64,000 nucleotides of DNA from Rhopalosiphum padi (Eukaryota > Arthropoda > Insecta > Hemiptera > Aphididae). Position 1 is the first letter of the stretch. Each line of letters opens with the position of its first letter. This document shows, piece after piece, positions 13,801 through 26,796 of this stretch. The position numbers and the translations under genes were made by a program. The stretch is from assembly GCF_020882245.1 (NCBI RefSeq), contig NC_083600.1, positions 4,030,001 through 4,094,000 of the forward strand. The letters are read 5' to 3'. Below the pieces are notes generated by a model. It searched no databases and was not told where the DNA came from. It worked only from the letters and a program-made list of their open reading frames with translations.

Positions 13801-16800
13801 ATAGATACTATAATAATATATAAATAATTGAAATTGTTGTGTTTCCTAAAGATATAATATAGATATAAAAATATTTCTTTATATACAGTTTACATTATGT
13901 CCAATATGGCACGAATATAATATATATTTTTTATTATTTATACTTATCTTCATAGTTACTATATAGAGAATACTTTATTTAAATACTTATTAAATAGTAA
14001 ATAGTAAATACCATACTTCAGTTGAGCTGGAATTTGGTTATGAAGTATTCGAAATGAACTAGCAGAAAATTCTAAAGATGTAGATGGGTTTATTTTATCA
14101 CTGTATGCTGTTTGAGGAGTAAATAAACCATAATACTGTGTGTACGTTTCTCCTAAGAAATATTAAATTTATAAAATAGTTAAGTATATTAAACAAATAA
14201 TTGTAATACACTTATACCTAATATAATAGGTAAATAATGATCGTAAGTAATATGTTGAATAACTGCTCCAATGATCTTTCTAGTTTCTTGATAGAGCATT
14301 TCATCGGACCAAAATTGGTTCAAGTACAACAGCTTGGATGCTAAATGGTTATGAAATCTCAAGAATAAATTATGAAGAAGCGCGTTTCCCAAATTCTGAT
14401 TTATGCGAATATCTCCTGTATAAAGTATAAAACAATACAAATAATATTCATATAAACAATTTTTTTTCCTAATTATCCTTGGCATTTATTATTTAAACAA
14501 ACTAAAGTGTTATATATATATAGGGTTTATTTAATAGTGTGAATATTTTATATTCTAATGATTGTATAGTGTTAATGTTAAGCTCGTATAGACGTATAGT
14601 TCAATGGTTTCAAACGTTTGAGACGTATATGATATGACTTAGTTTTATAAATTTTTAATAATTGAATTGTTAACAGATAATGGATTATCATAGTGATTTA
14701 TAACTTCATCTCGTGTTTGTAAACGAACTTTCGGATTTCATTAGCTAATTGAAATTGTATCTATTGTATTGCAGTATCGTGTCACGGTTAATTGAATAAT
14801 TTATTTTGAACTAATATACTATTACATGCAGACATGCAGTGATGATTCTAATGACGATATTTTGATAGAGTTGCGTATGTATTATATGCCAATAATGTTA
14901 TTATTACTATATTAAACTATTTAGACTTACTGGCACAACCACACAATTGGATGTATTTTAGAGATAGGAGAATATAATTTAGTTAGTCTAAGTTAAATTT
15001 CTACCAATGAATGCTTATAGCTCTGAACCAATTTTTTGTTTAGCTGACTAAATTCAATGTAACCAGATCTCCAAAGCAGGTTTTCGATATTGTTAACTCA
15101 GAAATTGGATTTTAGTGGAGTTCAATTATAACCAATAAAGCTTTCTAATGCATTTTTTCTAGGGCGTGGTATTTTAAATTTAAATGAGAATCAAGGCACA
15201 TCATATAAATTATATACTTACCCATTTAAATTTACTTTGAATTTCGCAATTTTTAACTTTATTATAGGTATATTTATAAATAACAAGTTTAATTAAATAT
15301 TAATTATATAAATACGTTATAAATTATAATTATTTGTATGATACTTGTTAATTACCTACCACTGAGACATTTCTCATTCGAAAACATTAGTTTCATAAGT
15401 TTTACTCAAACTTAAATTCTATTATTCTTAAATTTTAACAATTTTATAAAAATTAAGTAGTGATGGCATTATTTAATTTATTATAGTTTAGACTGTTTAG
15501 AATAATATTTATATTATGTATTATGATGTTAATTTAATAATAAATAATTTGAATTTATACCAAAAGGAGTTAATCGTTTTACAATTATATAGGTAATTAA
15601 CTAACCAGCTTGAAAGCAAACTCTAGAATTTGTTGATGAGTTACATTGTAATGTAGTTCGATTCACTTGTGGGCAAAATTCTTCTACTCGAGTATTTTGG
15701 TTACTCTTAAGAATATCAGATCGGAGTTTTCCGTTTATGAAGGATCTTAGCCCCGCTGCTATTGCATCACTAGATCCATAGATTTGAGATCCATCAATAT
15801 ATTGAGAGACTTCGACCATCTAAAAATTTAAAAAAAATATATATTAATAGAATTTTAAACATATAAGTATTTAAATCATACTAACAAATGTAGCTGGCAT
15901 CAGTTGACAACTGAAATTAGCCGATGTTACTGCGCGGTTAAATGACATGCATGTTTTGTTATAATTTAAATAAATGGGATCATTTTTGGGTATATTAATT
16001 ACATTTTGACATTGAGTTGGTATTTTAGATACATTTTGAACTGCACAACAATCGTCTATAAAATTTAAAAATAAATTATTGATGTTATTCATTATAGCAT
16101 ATATTTTATATTTTTACAATTTTAACATTCGTTTTACAAGCTTTTAAATACCTACTAATATCAATTAAACTATTTGGCATTGATATTAACTATAAAGTGT
16201 AAAGTACATTACAGCATCAAATATTAAATTTTATATTATTATACTATTAATAATGACATTACCAACAGAGAAATCTGGTGTTAAAAGGGTGATATCGTGA
16301 GCTAAAAATTGGCCCCATTGCATTAAGAGTACATTAAGTTCATCAAAATCGTACCATTGATTGTTCAAAAATAATTGTGTATTAATTTCTCTAGCTCCTG
16401 GTAACTGGGATCCGTTTGATTGTTGTCGAAATTTATAAATACCTAAAAACCATTTCAGCTAGTTAAACAATAGGAAACATAAATTATATAAATAATCCAT
16501 GATAAACATATATTTATCATGTACCTATGGTAAATACGAATACAATACTAATTACATACCATCACTATATTCAGCATTAAGCAGTCTCAGAAACGGAGTA
16601 TTAGATGCGCCCCATGTAGGTATTCTTAAGTTATTACACGATCCATTGAAAGTTCTATATTTAGAGTTTGGATTACATATTACAAATGGTGCACATCTTC
16701 TCATGTAATCTTCATTTGTTAATGGAAATACATCCGTGTGTAAAAATGGTGACTGTGCCTATTTAAAATCAGAATTGTTATGTTATAATAAGTACAGTGA

Positions 16801-17973
16801 AACTTCTCTTAACGGACAAAATGACTAAGTCCCGGCAAAAATATATGTACCTATTCCAATGTATTTTAACCTGTCATGCCCGTCATGGACACTAATATTT
16901 TACCCCCGTGATTTCATAACTAACAAAAATCTTATTTCAAATCCAAATGTAATATCATATATATAACTACGAAACAACGTCAATATACAGAATACGGAGG
17001 GCAATATTATAGGTACACGTGAAAACACGGATTACGACCGATTACGATAACATTAGTTGAGAATACCTTAATTGAATTTATGGAGTTGAGTAGTTGACAT
17101 ACAATTTAACAGAAATAAATCCAGAAATAAATTGCTATCATTTTTTTAAGAAATATTAAAATTAAATTTATAATGTATTTGTATAATATAATAATATAAA
17201 ATACATACGACGCGCATTTGAAGATGCTCAAAAAATTGTAAAAACTTGTGATTTTTTTATATAATTACATTTTTTTTAAATAGTAACAGCGTGTAATCTA
17301 ATTTCGAATATACCTATATCGGCTATATATGATATCATTGATTAAAACTATATCAAATTAATATATATATTATATATGTACTTATTAATCTATTTTATAG
17401 ATGGTATCGAGTGTATATCGCCACTGTGTGTCTGGGTGACCTAATGTAATATAAGTGTTAAATATTGGATGAATATTTCATCGATTATTTGTTTTTGAAT
17501 TATAATAAAATAATAAAATCGAGTTTATCAAAAACTGATTTTGTGTAAAATTTACCGTTATTCCTTATAATAATTTTTTCTATTTTTAAAAAAAGTACCT
17601 TTTGTTAAAAGTAAAAAATGTAGGAACCCTTTATTTTTGACCCCCTAAAAACCAACTAAAGTCACTTTCCTATTTGAAAATATGGAGTAGTTGAAAATCG
17701 AATAAATATTATATATAATTTAGATTTTAGATAGTTGATAGTTATGTAGATTAATTTGTAAAAAATGTAATATTTATTTAAATATAAGCTTTTGTACTAT
17801 AAACTATAGTTACTACTTTACTATAGTATAAAGTATAATAGATGTACTGTTTTACTTACATGTGTTCGCAGAAGAATTGTTATTGATAAAATAATTATTG
17901 TTTGTAGTGTTTGTACATGTGTAGCAATAGTATAAAAGTAATTTGTTTGTTGAACTTCTATCTTCTGTGTCAT
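10899..17973 (-). CDS. Animal haem peroxidase, chorion-peroxidase/peroxidasin-like, with altered active site
   Basis: Member of the animal (myeloperoxidase-type) haem peroxidase superfamily. Twelve exons: 17973-17860, 16758-16560, 16442-16263, 16055-15886, 15819-15606, 14415-14218, 14152-14017, 13360-13204, 13108-12932, 12867-12669, 12601-12502, 10971-10899; 638 codons plus stop. A hydrophobic segment at ~22-34 is a signal peptide or anchor, implying secretion. Conserved landmarks: PTWGASNTPFLRLL, MQWGQFLAHD (distal His153, Ca-ligand-type Asp154), YIDGSQIYGS, GDIRINQ (Arg296), LFLRFHN, SFRILHNQIP (proximal His396) and IQRGRD. Unusual: the two residues that form haem esters in myeloperoxidase correspond to Ala152 and Gln299, the Asn partner of the proximal His is Asp478, and RDHG is RDVG (Val485). 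The last exon was placed because GTATGT at 12501 is a strong donor and 10971-10899 continues the frame (KWNCDEHFKIDLEAWREF); otherwise the protein would stop at 12492. Function unknown; activity may be reduced or changed. Confidence 0.88.
11300..11939. mobile_element. Non-autonomous inverted-repeat element in the last peroxidase intron
   Basis: The left end around 11300-11345 (AAATTTG...TCCAAAAACC, then ACACTTTTGAT) is matched in inverse orientation by the right end at 11895-11939 (revcomp AAATTTAGTTGCATCCAAAAACC split by a few mismatches, then ACAATTTTGAT). Subterminal CCGCAC/GTGCGG motifs also face each other at ~11352, ~11440 and ~11803. No transposase ORF is present. The target-site duplication is not clear. 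Confidence 0.6.
12040..12491. other. Intron sequence with a non-credible ORF
   Basis: Part of the last peroxidase intron. A 112-codon plus-strand frame at 12105-12443 is rich in Asn, Lys, Phe and Tyr, as expected from AT-rich DNA, and resembles no known family. I do not call it a gene. Confidence 0.6.
16796..16900 (+). mobile_element. Possible Tigger/pogo-type element end
   Basis: CAGTGAAACTTCTCTTAACG at ~16796-16815 resembles the terminal inverted repeat that starts many pogo/Tigger elements (CAGTGAAACCTC-like). No matching opposite end was found in the same peroxidase intron, so this is at most a fragment. Confidence 0.3.
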
Positions 17974-18255
17974 TTTATGTACTTAATGAATTGATGTAGT
18001 GCGTCTAATGGTAAAGAATAACTAATAGTACCTAATACCAAAATATAAATACACCGCTACTTTTATAGTAAATAGCAAATATCCCATCATAATATTACGC
18101 GTAGACGTATCTATTTATTATAAATTATACATTAGATCCGCTCAATTATTATGATTTCGGTATAAAAAATAATTTCTTATTCTTTTCATTTAATCACAAG
18201 ATTTGATGGAATTCAGTATTTCATAGTACCTATATATAAATAAACTAAACCTATA

Positions 18256-18292
<37 letters not shown>

Positions 18293-20551
18293 GTATTTAT
18301 TATATGACGTATATATGTTAAATTGAGAAAAACGAAATTACTAATCACTTTCTATAAAATATAATTTACGTAATCATAAATATATAATTTTCCAGTTTCC
18401 TACATTATATATTATTATTTATTATCATTTCATTGAAAACGGGATTGTGTTAAAACGAGTAAATATTATGTATAAGGTACCTATTACGTTTCCGTATTTT
18501 ACTATTTTGTATATCTTAATAAGGTAAATATTACGGAAGTTAAGAAATAATCGAAAGCTGAAGTCTAAAAACCCTAAATGCATGATATCATTTTATCCCT
18601 CCCCTACAAAAAAAAAAAGATTTATCTAAAAAATCTCCAAGATCATGGAGAAAAATATTCAAATAAAATATCCCATTAAAATTTACCAAAGTTTAAAATA
18701 TGCCATGAACGTTGGAGACTTGCAGTACGCCAGTTTACCGCACGCATCGAATAATACGATCTTTATTTTTAGAAGAAGATGCACTCAAAATATTTTATAT
18801 ATCTACTTAATACTTGTATCACTTTAATAAGTAGTAATTACTAAAACAAAGACAAAAATGACACAAAAGGGCTTTAAAATGTATTTAATAATAATTACAA
18901 TGTGTGTATAACAAATGTATGTATGTTATTAAGTAATTAAGTATACAATACTATATATAGACATATAGTATATTTGAATATTATAATAAATAAAACGATC
19001 ATTATAGTGTAGGCATATTTTATGATGCTATGCACACAATAGTTTTATTTTATATTTCAATATGTATTATATTTAGAAACCTCTAGGTACCTAAGTTTAA
19101 AATTATTTTGAAAATATATCCTACATGATAGTATTTTTTTTTTTTTATTAGTAAGTACCGCATATAGCCATATAGGTACTCAGTAGTATTAAATATCAAG
19201 TTTTTATTATCGTAACATGAAATATGTGATTGTCATAAATCATCCCACACAAAAATAATTATTGAAGCAGTTTATTTTTTATCTATAGTTGAATAGTTCA
19301 TTTTCAACAATCAATATTTTTAAAGGGCTATATTAAATATTCAAGAAATTTTTGGGGATCATCCGATCATGTACTTATTATATTTTATTCAAAGAAAGGT
19401 AAAATTAAAAAATTAAACAAAAATTAATAAAATCCTTATTTACTTTACCAATAAACAAAAAATTATTTAAAGAATAAATTTCTATAGTCTGCAAGCCAGA
19501 TAAAATAGCTGTATGTACCTCGTGGCCTACCATCATTTTATGATCTTTTTGCTAAAATTGTCTTCTTTCTTCCAAATTATTAACTTTTTTTGTACCGAAT
19601 CAGGCCATCTGTGCAGTAAGCTAGTAACGTTGTAATTTTAATTTTTAAACTATACTTATATTACGAAAACTAATTTGTGTCATGTTTGGCACAACATGGA
19701 TGAAGGTTAACCTAACTTAACCTAAGTTAAACTTGTTCCAGATGGACCAGATGTCGAAGCGTTCTAAAGTACAAAGTACAGGTGCTCCCTTCCGTCCGGA
19801 AACTGAACAAATAAAATCATATATATACACCTTTAAAGTATAGGTAGGTACACTAAAATTGTTGTAAAAAGTATAATAAAGGTATACTAGTCTATGTAGG
19901 TATAATAATTGTACATGTTGTCAAGATGTTTAGTCTGTTTATGTTTGGAACAGATGCTGAACAAAAATAGGTATAGTCGTATTAATACGCATCGTGTATT
20001 AAAATATTATTTAAATAGTATTAATAGCTTAGGTAGGTACACAAAAAGTTGTCCATCTAAGTATACGCCCATTCTGCATTCATCAGTGCAGAGGCTATAC
20101 GGGGATCTGTTACAGTGGTGCTGTATTGCCTGTATTATGGATTATAGAATAGACTATTATAGAGATTGACACTAGTCTTATGATGGGTCGGTCCATTAGT
20201 CGTCATTTCATCAGGTATAGGTATTTGAGTATTTCCAAATCTAGGATATTTTTCCTACGTGCCAACTCACAATTTTTTGGACTCCCCTCCCGCCTTAAAA
20301 GATAATTCCTCCTTCCAGAACAAAAAAATTAAAAGTAAAATCATTAGACAATACACAATATACAAATAAATAAGATACATGTAGGTACTTTTTATTAAAT
20401 AAATATATTATTTTAATTTTTTAGTTGTTATCTATTATAGTATTATCTTTAACTGTACTACTATAACCTGAGTAATGGTATTAAATAGTACCACAGAGTA
20501 AAACAACAAGTTGTACACCAAAAGATAAATATGGTTACACAGGTTATAAAG
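17974..20551. other. Intergenic region between peroxidase and MCM6
   Basis: About 2.6 kb, AT-rich. A (TA)n microsatellite lies at 18260-18289. Short ORFs at 18645-18827 and 19909-20169 show no recognisable domain. The sequence TTAACCTAACTTAACCTAAG near 19708 is a degenerate CCTAA-type run. The last ~270 bp before 20821 should include the MCM6 promoter. Confidence 0.5.
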
Positions 20552-20559
20552 TTTCCCGC
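20552..20559 (+). promoter_or_regulatory. Candidate E2F binding site upstream of MCM6
   Basis: TTTCCCGC, in the context GTTTCCCGCCAA, matches the E2F/DP consensus TTTSSCGC exactly. It lies about 260 bp upstream of the MCM6 start codon. MCM genes are classic E2F targets at G1/S, so context supports the site; binding itself is inferred. Confidence 0.6.
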
Positions 20560-20820
20560 CAATTTCTGGTAGACAACAACGAACAGTTAACACTTAACAA
20601 TTTAACATTACTACATTAGCTTACATAGGTATTGTCCGGCTTTTGAAAATAGTCCGTGTTCATTTAAATTTTATTTTGTATATCGTCAATTCCCAAATCA
20701 TAATTCGCTTTTTTTCTCATCGTTGTCTGTGTTTCATAAATTTATATAGACATTATCGAGTACTTTACAATAATAATTTCTTGTTAATATTAATCTGATC
20801 GTTGGTATCCATTATTCAGT

Positions 20821-23800
20821 ATGGATGTCGCAGAAACTCAGACAGGAGTCAATAGGGTACGCGATCAGTTGAAAGTCAGATCGCAAAAACTATTTCAAGA
20901 TTTCTTAGAAGAGTAAGTTCGAATTATATTTTAATTTTACACCACGGTTAGTTCTATAATTTTTTTCTAAACTTTAGATTTGTCGAAGAAGGTTCTAATG
21001 AACCCAAATACTTAGAAGCTGCTATTGAGATGACAAATTCTGAACGTTACACATTAGAGGTTAGTTTCCTTGATGTTGAAAAATTCAATCAGAATCTTGC
21101 TATCACCATTCTTGAAGAATATTACAGGTACAACTGTTTACTGTTTAGAATATATTATTTAATTATATACCTAGCTTAATCTTTGTTATTTATTTAGAGT
21201 TTATCCAGCTCTGTGCTTAGCTGTTGGAAATTTTGTAATCGATCGGACTGAAGCTACAGGAAGCCAGCAAGATTTTTTTGTGAGCTTTGTAGATGTTACC
21301 ACTAGGTTTAATGTAAGAGAATTAACAACTTCCAAAATTGGTGAGTTGGTGCGTATTTCTGGACAAGTTATTAGAACACATCCTATTCATCCAGAACTAG
21401 TAGCTGGACATTTCACTTGTCAGGACTGCCAGACAGATGTTCCCAATGTTGAACAACAATTCAAAGTAAGCTATAATTTTATAAATAATCTAAATGTATA
21501 TATAATTATAAAAGATAAATCATACTTAGTTCTATGATTGTCCATAGAAATTTACTGCGGGATTTCCATTAAAAATATATAATTACAATAAATTAGTGCC
21601 ATACAGTAGACAAAGTATATATTATAAGTGTTTTAAGAATTATTGCTTTTATCTTTCCTATATATTTATATCCATTAGAGTATTATATACTTTTAAAATT
21701 AAAGTATTCATTTTTCATTCTTATCTCAGTATTTGAATAAAACAATATTGATCTATTTATCTTGTTTAAACAATTGCTAAACAAAGAAATTGGTATAAGA
21801 TGACCAAGATTATATGTGCAGAATAATTAATAAAAACACAATTTGTACATAAAAATGTTAGTCTATTAATATTTTTTTTTTTTAGTATACGCAGCCAACT
21901 ATATGCCGAAATCCAGTTTGTGCTAATAGAAAGAGATTCAGTTTAAATGTTAATAAATCTCGATTTGTTGATTTTCAAAAGATTAGAGTACAAGAATGTC
22001 AATCAGAGCTTCCTCGAGGGAGCATTCCACGAAGGTAAACATTCCCTACTAAAATAATTAAAATAAAAAAAATTGTAAATACCTACCAGTTATAAATTAA
22101 AGAATGATATAGTTTATTTATCTGTTTCTTAAATATAGATAGAAACCATGCATTATAACTTAAAATTAAAAATTATTATTAAACTCATATTTCTAATTAT
22201 TTATTAATAAAATAAAAACTATACTTTTTATTCATGTATATTTTGAATAATTTTGTTATTTAGTCTTGAAATTATCCTGAGAAATGAAAATGTTGAAACA
22301 GTGCAAGCGGGTGATAGATATGATTTTACTGGTACATTGATTGTGGTCCCTGATGTAAGTGTTATGTCCACACCTTCTGCCAGAGCTGAATCTGCTTCTG
22401 GGCAAAAACGAGGAGATGCAAATAATGAAGGTGTCAAAGGACTAAAATGTTTAGGAATCAGGGATTTGAATTACAAGTTAGCATTTTTGGCGTGCAGTTT
22501 ATCTGTAACAGGTTCAAGGGTAAGAAATTATAACAAATATTTGTTTTTTCCTTTAACTAAAATTGAAAACAAATATTTAATAAATTAATATATTTTGTAG
22601 TTTGGTGGAAGTGGAGAAATACACAATGATGAATTGACTGTTGACTCAATTGAACGTATGAAGAGACAAATGACTGGGCCACAATGGGAAAAAATATATG
22701 AAATGAACCGTGACCGTAATTTATACCAGAATCTAATAAATAGTCTTTTCCCTTCAATCCATGGAAATGATCAAATTAAAAAAGGTTGTTAAGTTTATAC
22801 ATACATATTTATTTAATTAATGTTTCATTTTTTTGATTTTATTTATAGGTGTTTTATTAATGCTTTTTGGTGGAGTTCCAAAAACAACATTAGAAGGCAC
22901 TACCCTTCGTGGAGATATTAATTGTTGTATAGTTGGTGATCCTAGTACCGCCAAGTCTCAGTTACTAAAACAAGTGGCTGATATGTGTCCTCGTGCTGTT
23001 TATACTTCTGGGAAAGCATCTAGTGCTGCTGGTCTTACAGCTGCTGTTGTTAGGGATGAAGAATCTTTTGATTTTGTTATTGAAGCTGGAGCACTTATGT
23101 TAGCTGATAATGGAGTGTGTTGTATTGATGAATTTGATAAAATGGATCCACGTGATCAAGTAGCTATTCATGAAGCTATGGAACAACAGACCATTTCAAT
23201 AGCAAAAGTATAGTATTTAAGATATTTTGTTTTATTATCTAAAATCAAACACAAATTTAAATATCTTTAAATTAATAGAATAGTTAAGTTTTAAATTCTT
23301 TATAGGTGGTTTTACTTAAAATTAGTATAAAATAATATTTGTTGATATTAATTCTTTTTCTTCTATTGAATTGTTTAAACCTAAATTATCAATGGCTGTC
23401 ACTTTATTAAATATGCTATTACATATTATGTATTAGTTATTAATTATTATACTATTTTTGATTTACATAAACTAATTAGAACAATTTATTTCTGAAATAA
23501 TGTAAAGGAATGTTTAATTTTAAATTTAATCTTAATAGGGTATGAAAATAGGTGTAATAACTTTGAATAGTGGACAAGAGTTTTTTTAGTGCATTGATAT
23601 GTATAAAGATAAACACAATTAAATGTCTGTACATTTAAAGAATGCACTTACCAAGTTTTCCTCCAGGATTTTTACTTTTTAGGAATAGGAAAATTATATT
23701 TATTTAAATATTTGTGATAAACTACATTTTAATACAATAATTATTATTTAAATTTGTATAAAAACTATAATTAGTATGGTTTTAGGCTGGTGTTAGAGCA

Positions 23801-25612
23801 ACATTAAATGCTAGAACATCAATATTAGCAGCAGCAAATCCTATTAACGGCCGATACGATAGAAGTAAATCTTTACAACAAAATGTATCTCTCTCAGCTC
23901 CAATCATGTCTCGTTTTGATTTATTCTATGTTCTTATTGATGAATGTAGTGAGGTAAGTAAACATAATTTTTATTCACAATACTGTTAAGTGTTAATAAT
24001 TAATAATATTAATGACATATAACTGTAGGTTGTTGATTATGCTATCGCAAAGACAATTGTTGAAATCCACAGTAATATGGAAGATACAACTGAAACATTA
24101 TATAGTCAAGAGGATATTTTAACATACATTGGTTTTGCTCGTCAATTTAAACCCCAACTCACAGTCGTAAGTAAAAAAAATATATGTATATTTTTTGTTA
24201 TGAAAGTTGTGGTAGTATAATTGTTAATTTGTATTTAATTCTTAGGAAGCTTCAGAAAAATTAGTTAATGCATATACTCAATTAAGACAGCGTGATAGTC
24301 AATCAAGTACAAAATCAACATGGCGTATAACAGTAAGACAATTAGAGTCATTAATTCGTCTATCTGAAGCAATGGCTAAAATGGAATGTTCAGATCATGT
24401 AAATGATGATTTATTTATCTATAAAGAAAACAAATATTTGATTTTAAAATTTAAATTTTTTTCAGGTAACGCCTAAACACGTGTCTGAAGCTTTCAATTT
24501 ACTTAATAAGTCTATAATCCGGGTAGAACAACCCGATGTCAATCTAGATGACGATGATGATGATCTATTGAATGGAATACCTGAAACTGCTGATGGTATT
24601 TTTAATAAATTGATTTTATTATTAGTATTATACAATATTATTTTTTATTATTTTGTAAATGTCAATAATATTATGTTATTTAGGAATGGATGTGGATTCT
24701 GTAGAAGAACCAGAAAAACAAGGATTAACTAAAAAAAAATTAACGCTTGCTTTTGACGAGTATAAACGCATTACCAACATGCTTGTTGTTTATATGAGAA
24801 GTGAAGAAGAAAAACGAATAGCTGGTTTGTATTTAGCTGGTTTATTTTTGATTCTAAGTGGAACCATAAATTAATAGCTTATCAAAAATATGTTATTTTT
24901 GTGTATCATTTTGTTTAAGAAAAAAATGCTTTAATCTTCAACTTTAAGTATAAATATTAATTTATGATAGTAGGATCTAGTTAGTACTTTTCAAAATAAT
25001 TGGGATAATTATAAAATAAATAAGAAAAATTGGAAATTTCAACCTTTAATTAGTTTAAAAAAAAAAAAACAAAATATTGTTTAATTAATATAATTGAAAA
25101 AACTAAATAGAATAATTGTAGATACTATTCATTAAATATTCATAATAGCATTTGATATAATTTTCAAAATGTTACTTACGAGTCCTAGTAATGTCTTATA
25201 TACAGTGACAGAGCTCCCTAATATTTAATTTTGGCGAGAAATAAATTCCATTAATTTTTAATGTTTTAGAAAAAGGGGAGAGTGAAGATGGTGGTTTATC
25301 ACGTAGTGGCATTGTCAATTGGTATCTTGAACAAATTGAAGATCAAATCAATGACGAATCTGAGTTGTTGGAAAAGAAAAGTTTCATTGAAAAAGTATTG
25401 GATCGTTTAATTTATAATGTAAGTAATTAACAAATAAATGTACCATATTGTTCTATTATACTTAAAATATATTTATTATTTAATAGGATAATGTATTAAT
25501 TGCCTTATCTCAACAATCAAAATCACAGTCCAGTGGTGTAGAACAAGAACAAGATGTTGTAGATGAAGATCCTATATTAGTTGTACATCCTAATTTTGTG
25601 GCAGACCTTTAA
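20821..25612 (+). CDS. MCM6: DNA replication licensing factor MCM6
   Basis: Subunit of the MCM2-7 replicative helicase, acting in nuclear origin licensing and fork unwinding. Fourteen exons: 20821-20912, 20978-21127, 21198-21465, 21886-22034, 22264-22519, 22601-22784, 22849-23207, 23786-23953, 24029-24166, 24246-24398, 24466-24595, 24684-24824, 25270-25418, 25487-25612; 820 codons plus stop, almost the length of human MCM6 (821). A zinc-binding set is visible at Cys155, Cys158, Cys177 and Cys182. Walker A is GDPSTAKSQ (396-404), Walker B CIDEFDKM (458-465), and the arginine finger SRFDL (Ser528-Arg529). The residues GVLLMLFGGVPKTT and VRDEESFDFVIEAGALMLAD separate it from the paralogue MCM5. 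The C-terminal winged-helix region ends with DPILVVHPNFVADL. All introns are GT-AG. A polyadenylation signal follows at 25747. Intact; the E2F-type site lies upstream. Confidence 0.97.
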
Positions 25613-25746
25613 TACATTTTATTGTAGTTGTAATTTTTTTTATTGCCGATCATCTTAGTATTCATTTTATATTATTTATACATCAATAATAATACATTTT
25701 TGTACATGTATTGTATTTGGTAATCATTTTTTATTGAATACAGTGA

Positions 25747-25752
25747 AATAAA
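25747..25752 (+). terminator. Polyadenylation signal of MCM6
   Basis: AATAAA 135 nt downstream of the MCM6 stop codon, followed by T-rich sequence. This is the canonical signal in the expected position. Confidence 0.6.
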
Positions 25753-25759
25753 GTGTATA

Positions 25760-26796
25760 AATGTTTAATATTATATTATATTATGTATATTTTTTTTATT
25801 ATTATTAATGTTACAAATAGTGTTAAAATTAATTAGAATTATTTTTATTATTTTCTACAGTTTTTGGACTATTTGCCATATTTTGATAAATTAAAATTAT
25901 CAGAATTGCTTACAAATAGTTTAATTATTATGTCCTTGAACCAACCAAAATGATTAACTTATAGAAAAACTTGTCAAGATATAGAAGAGATAATTATTCA
26001 ATTAGAGTATATCTAAATATTCTGTACCAACTACAATGTTTTTTAAAACAGTATGTATAATTAAGGTCTACTTTCTGCTTTATTTTTTTTCCATAGAAAT
26101 TTTCTTCTCAGGCACAAGTAGTAATGACGTAATGTTATTAATATATATATATATATATATAATATATTATTTTATAATAGTAGTGATTTATTATTTATAC
26201 ATAATTTAGTGCAATTTTTAAATGAGTAAGGAATATACACATAGTGACTGTAAAGGTATTGAGCTAAACTTTAACATCCAAAAAAATGGTTATATCTTAA
26301 AAAATGACAATTTACCAACTATTTAGAAAATAGTCATCTTAAACAGCATCTATCTCACTAGAAATAATAAATATTCGTGTATTCGTTACGTTATAAAAAT
26401 GTATATTTTTTTTATATTCGAAGTGATACACCAAGAATGCACACTCACAAGCAGAGCGATGAATGTATTGATTTTATTCAACTAGTATGAAGTAAGATAC
26501 TGAAAAAAAAAATTCACGCTATGAAAAAATGGAACTTTCTCGCACATCACAAATGACCCCCGACCCCGGTTTGTCATGGCGATGGCAGGACTAAATTCTC
26601 CTCACCAGCTGAACGTCATATTTGTTTTTATTGTTTTTAGACCGTGGCAATTGTGTGTACGTAGTGATTTAAATTTAGGATGTTAACGTATTAATAAACA
26701 AATAGACAATAGTCATGTACTATTCAATAATTCAATGTATTTAAAATATAATAATATTATTTTAATTAACAGGATACAAAATTTTATTTTTAGTTA
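25760..26796. other. Intergenic region MCM6 / transposase-like gene
   Basis: About 1 kb without coding exons. An (AT)n microsatellite is at ~26142-26162. The stretch around 26450 (AGAGCGATGAATGTATTGA) resembles the repeat at 43140 (AGAGCGATGAAAGTATTGA), so it is probably a fragment of the same dispersed family. Confidence 0.5.

Noticed and set aside
22228..22437. Minus-strand ORF opposite MCM6
   Set aside because: Shadow frame of MCM6 exon 5.
20821..25612. First impression that this gene was MCM5
   Set aside because: The core signature (LFGGVPKTT, VRDEESFDFVIEAGALMLAD) and the C-terminus match MCM6, not MCM5.
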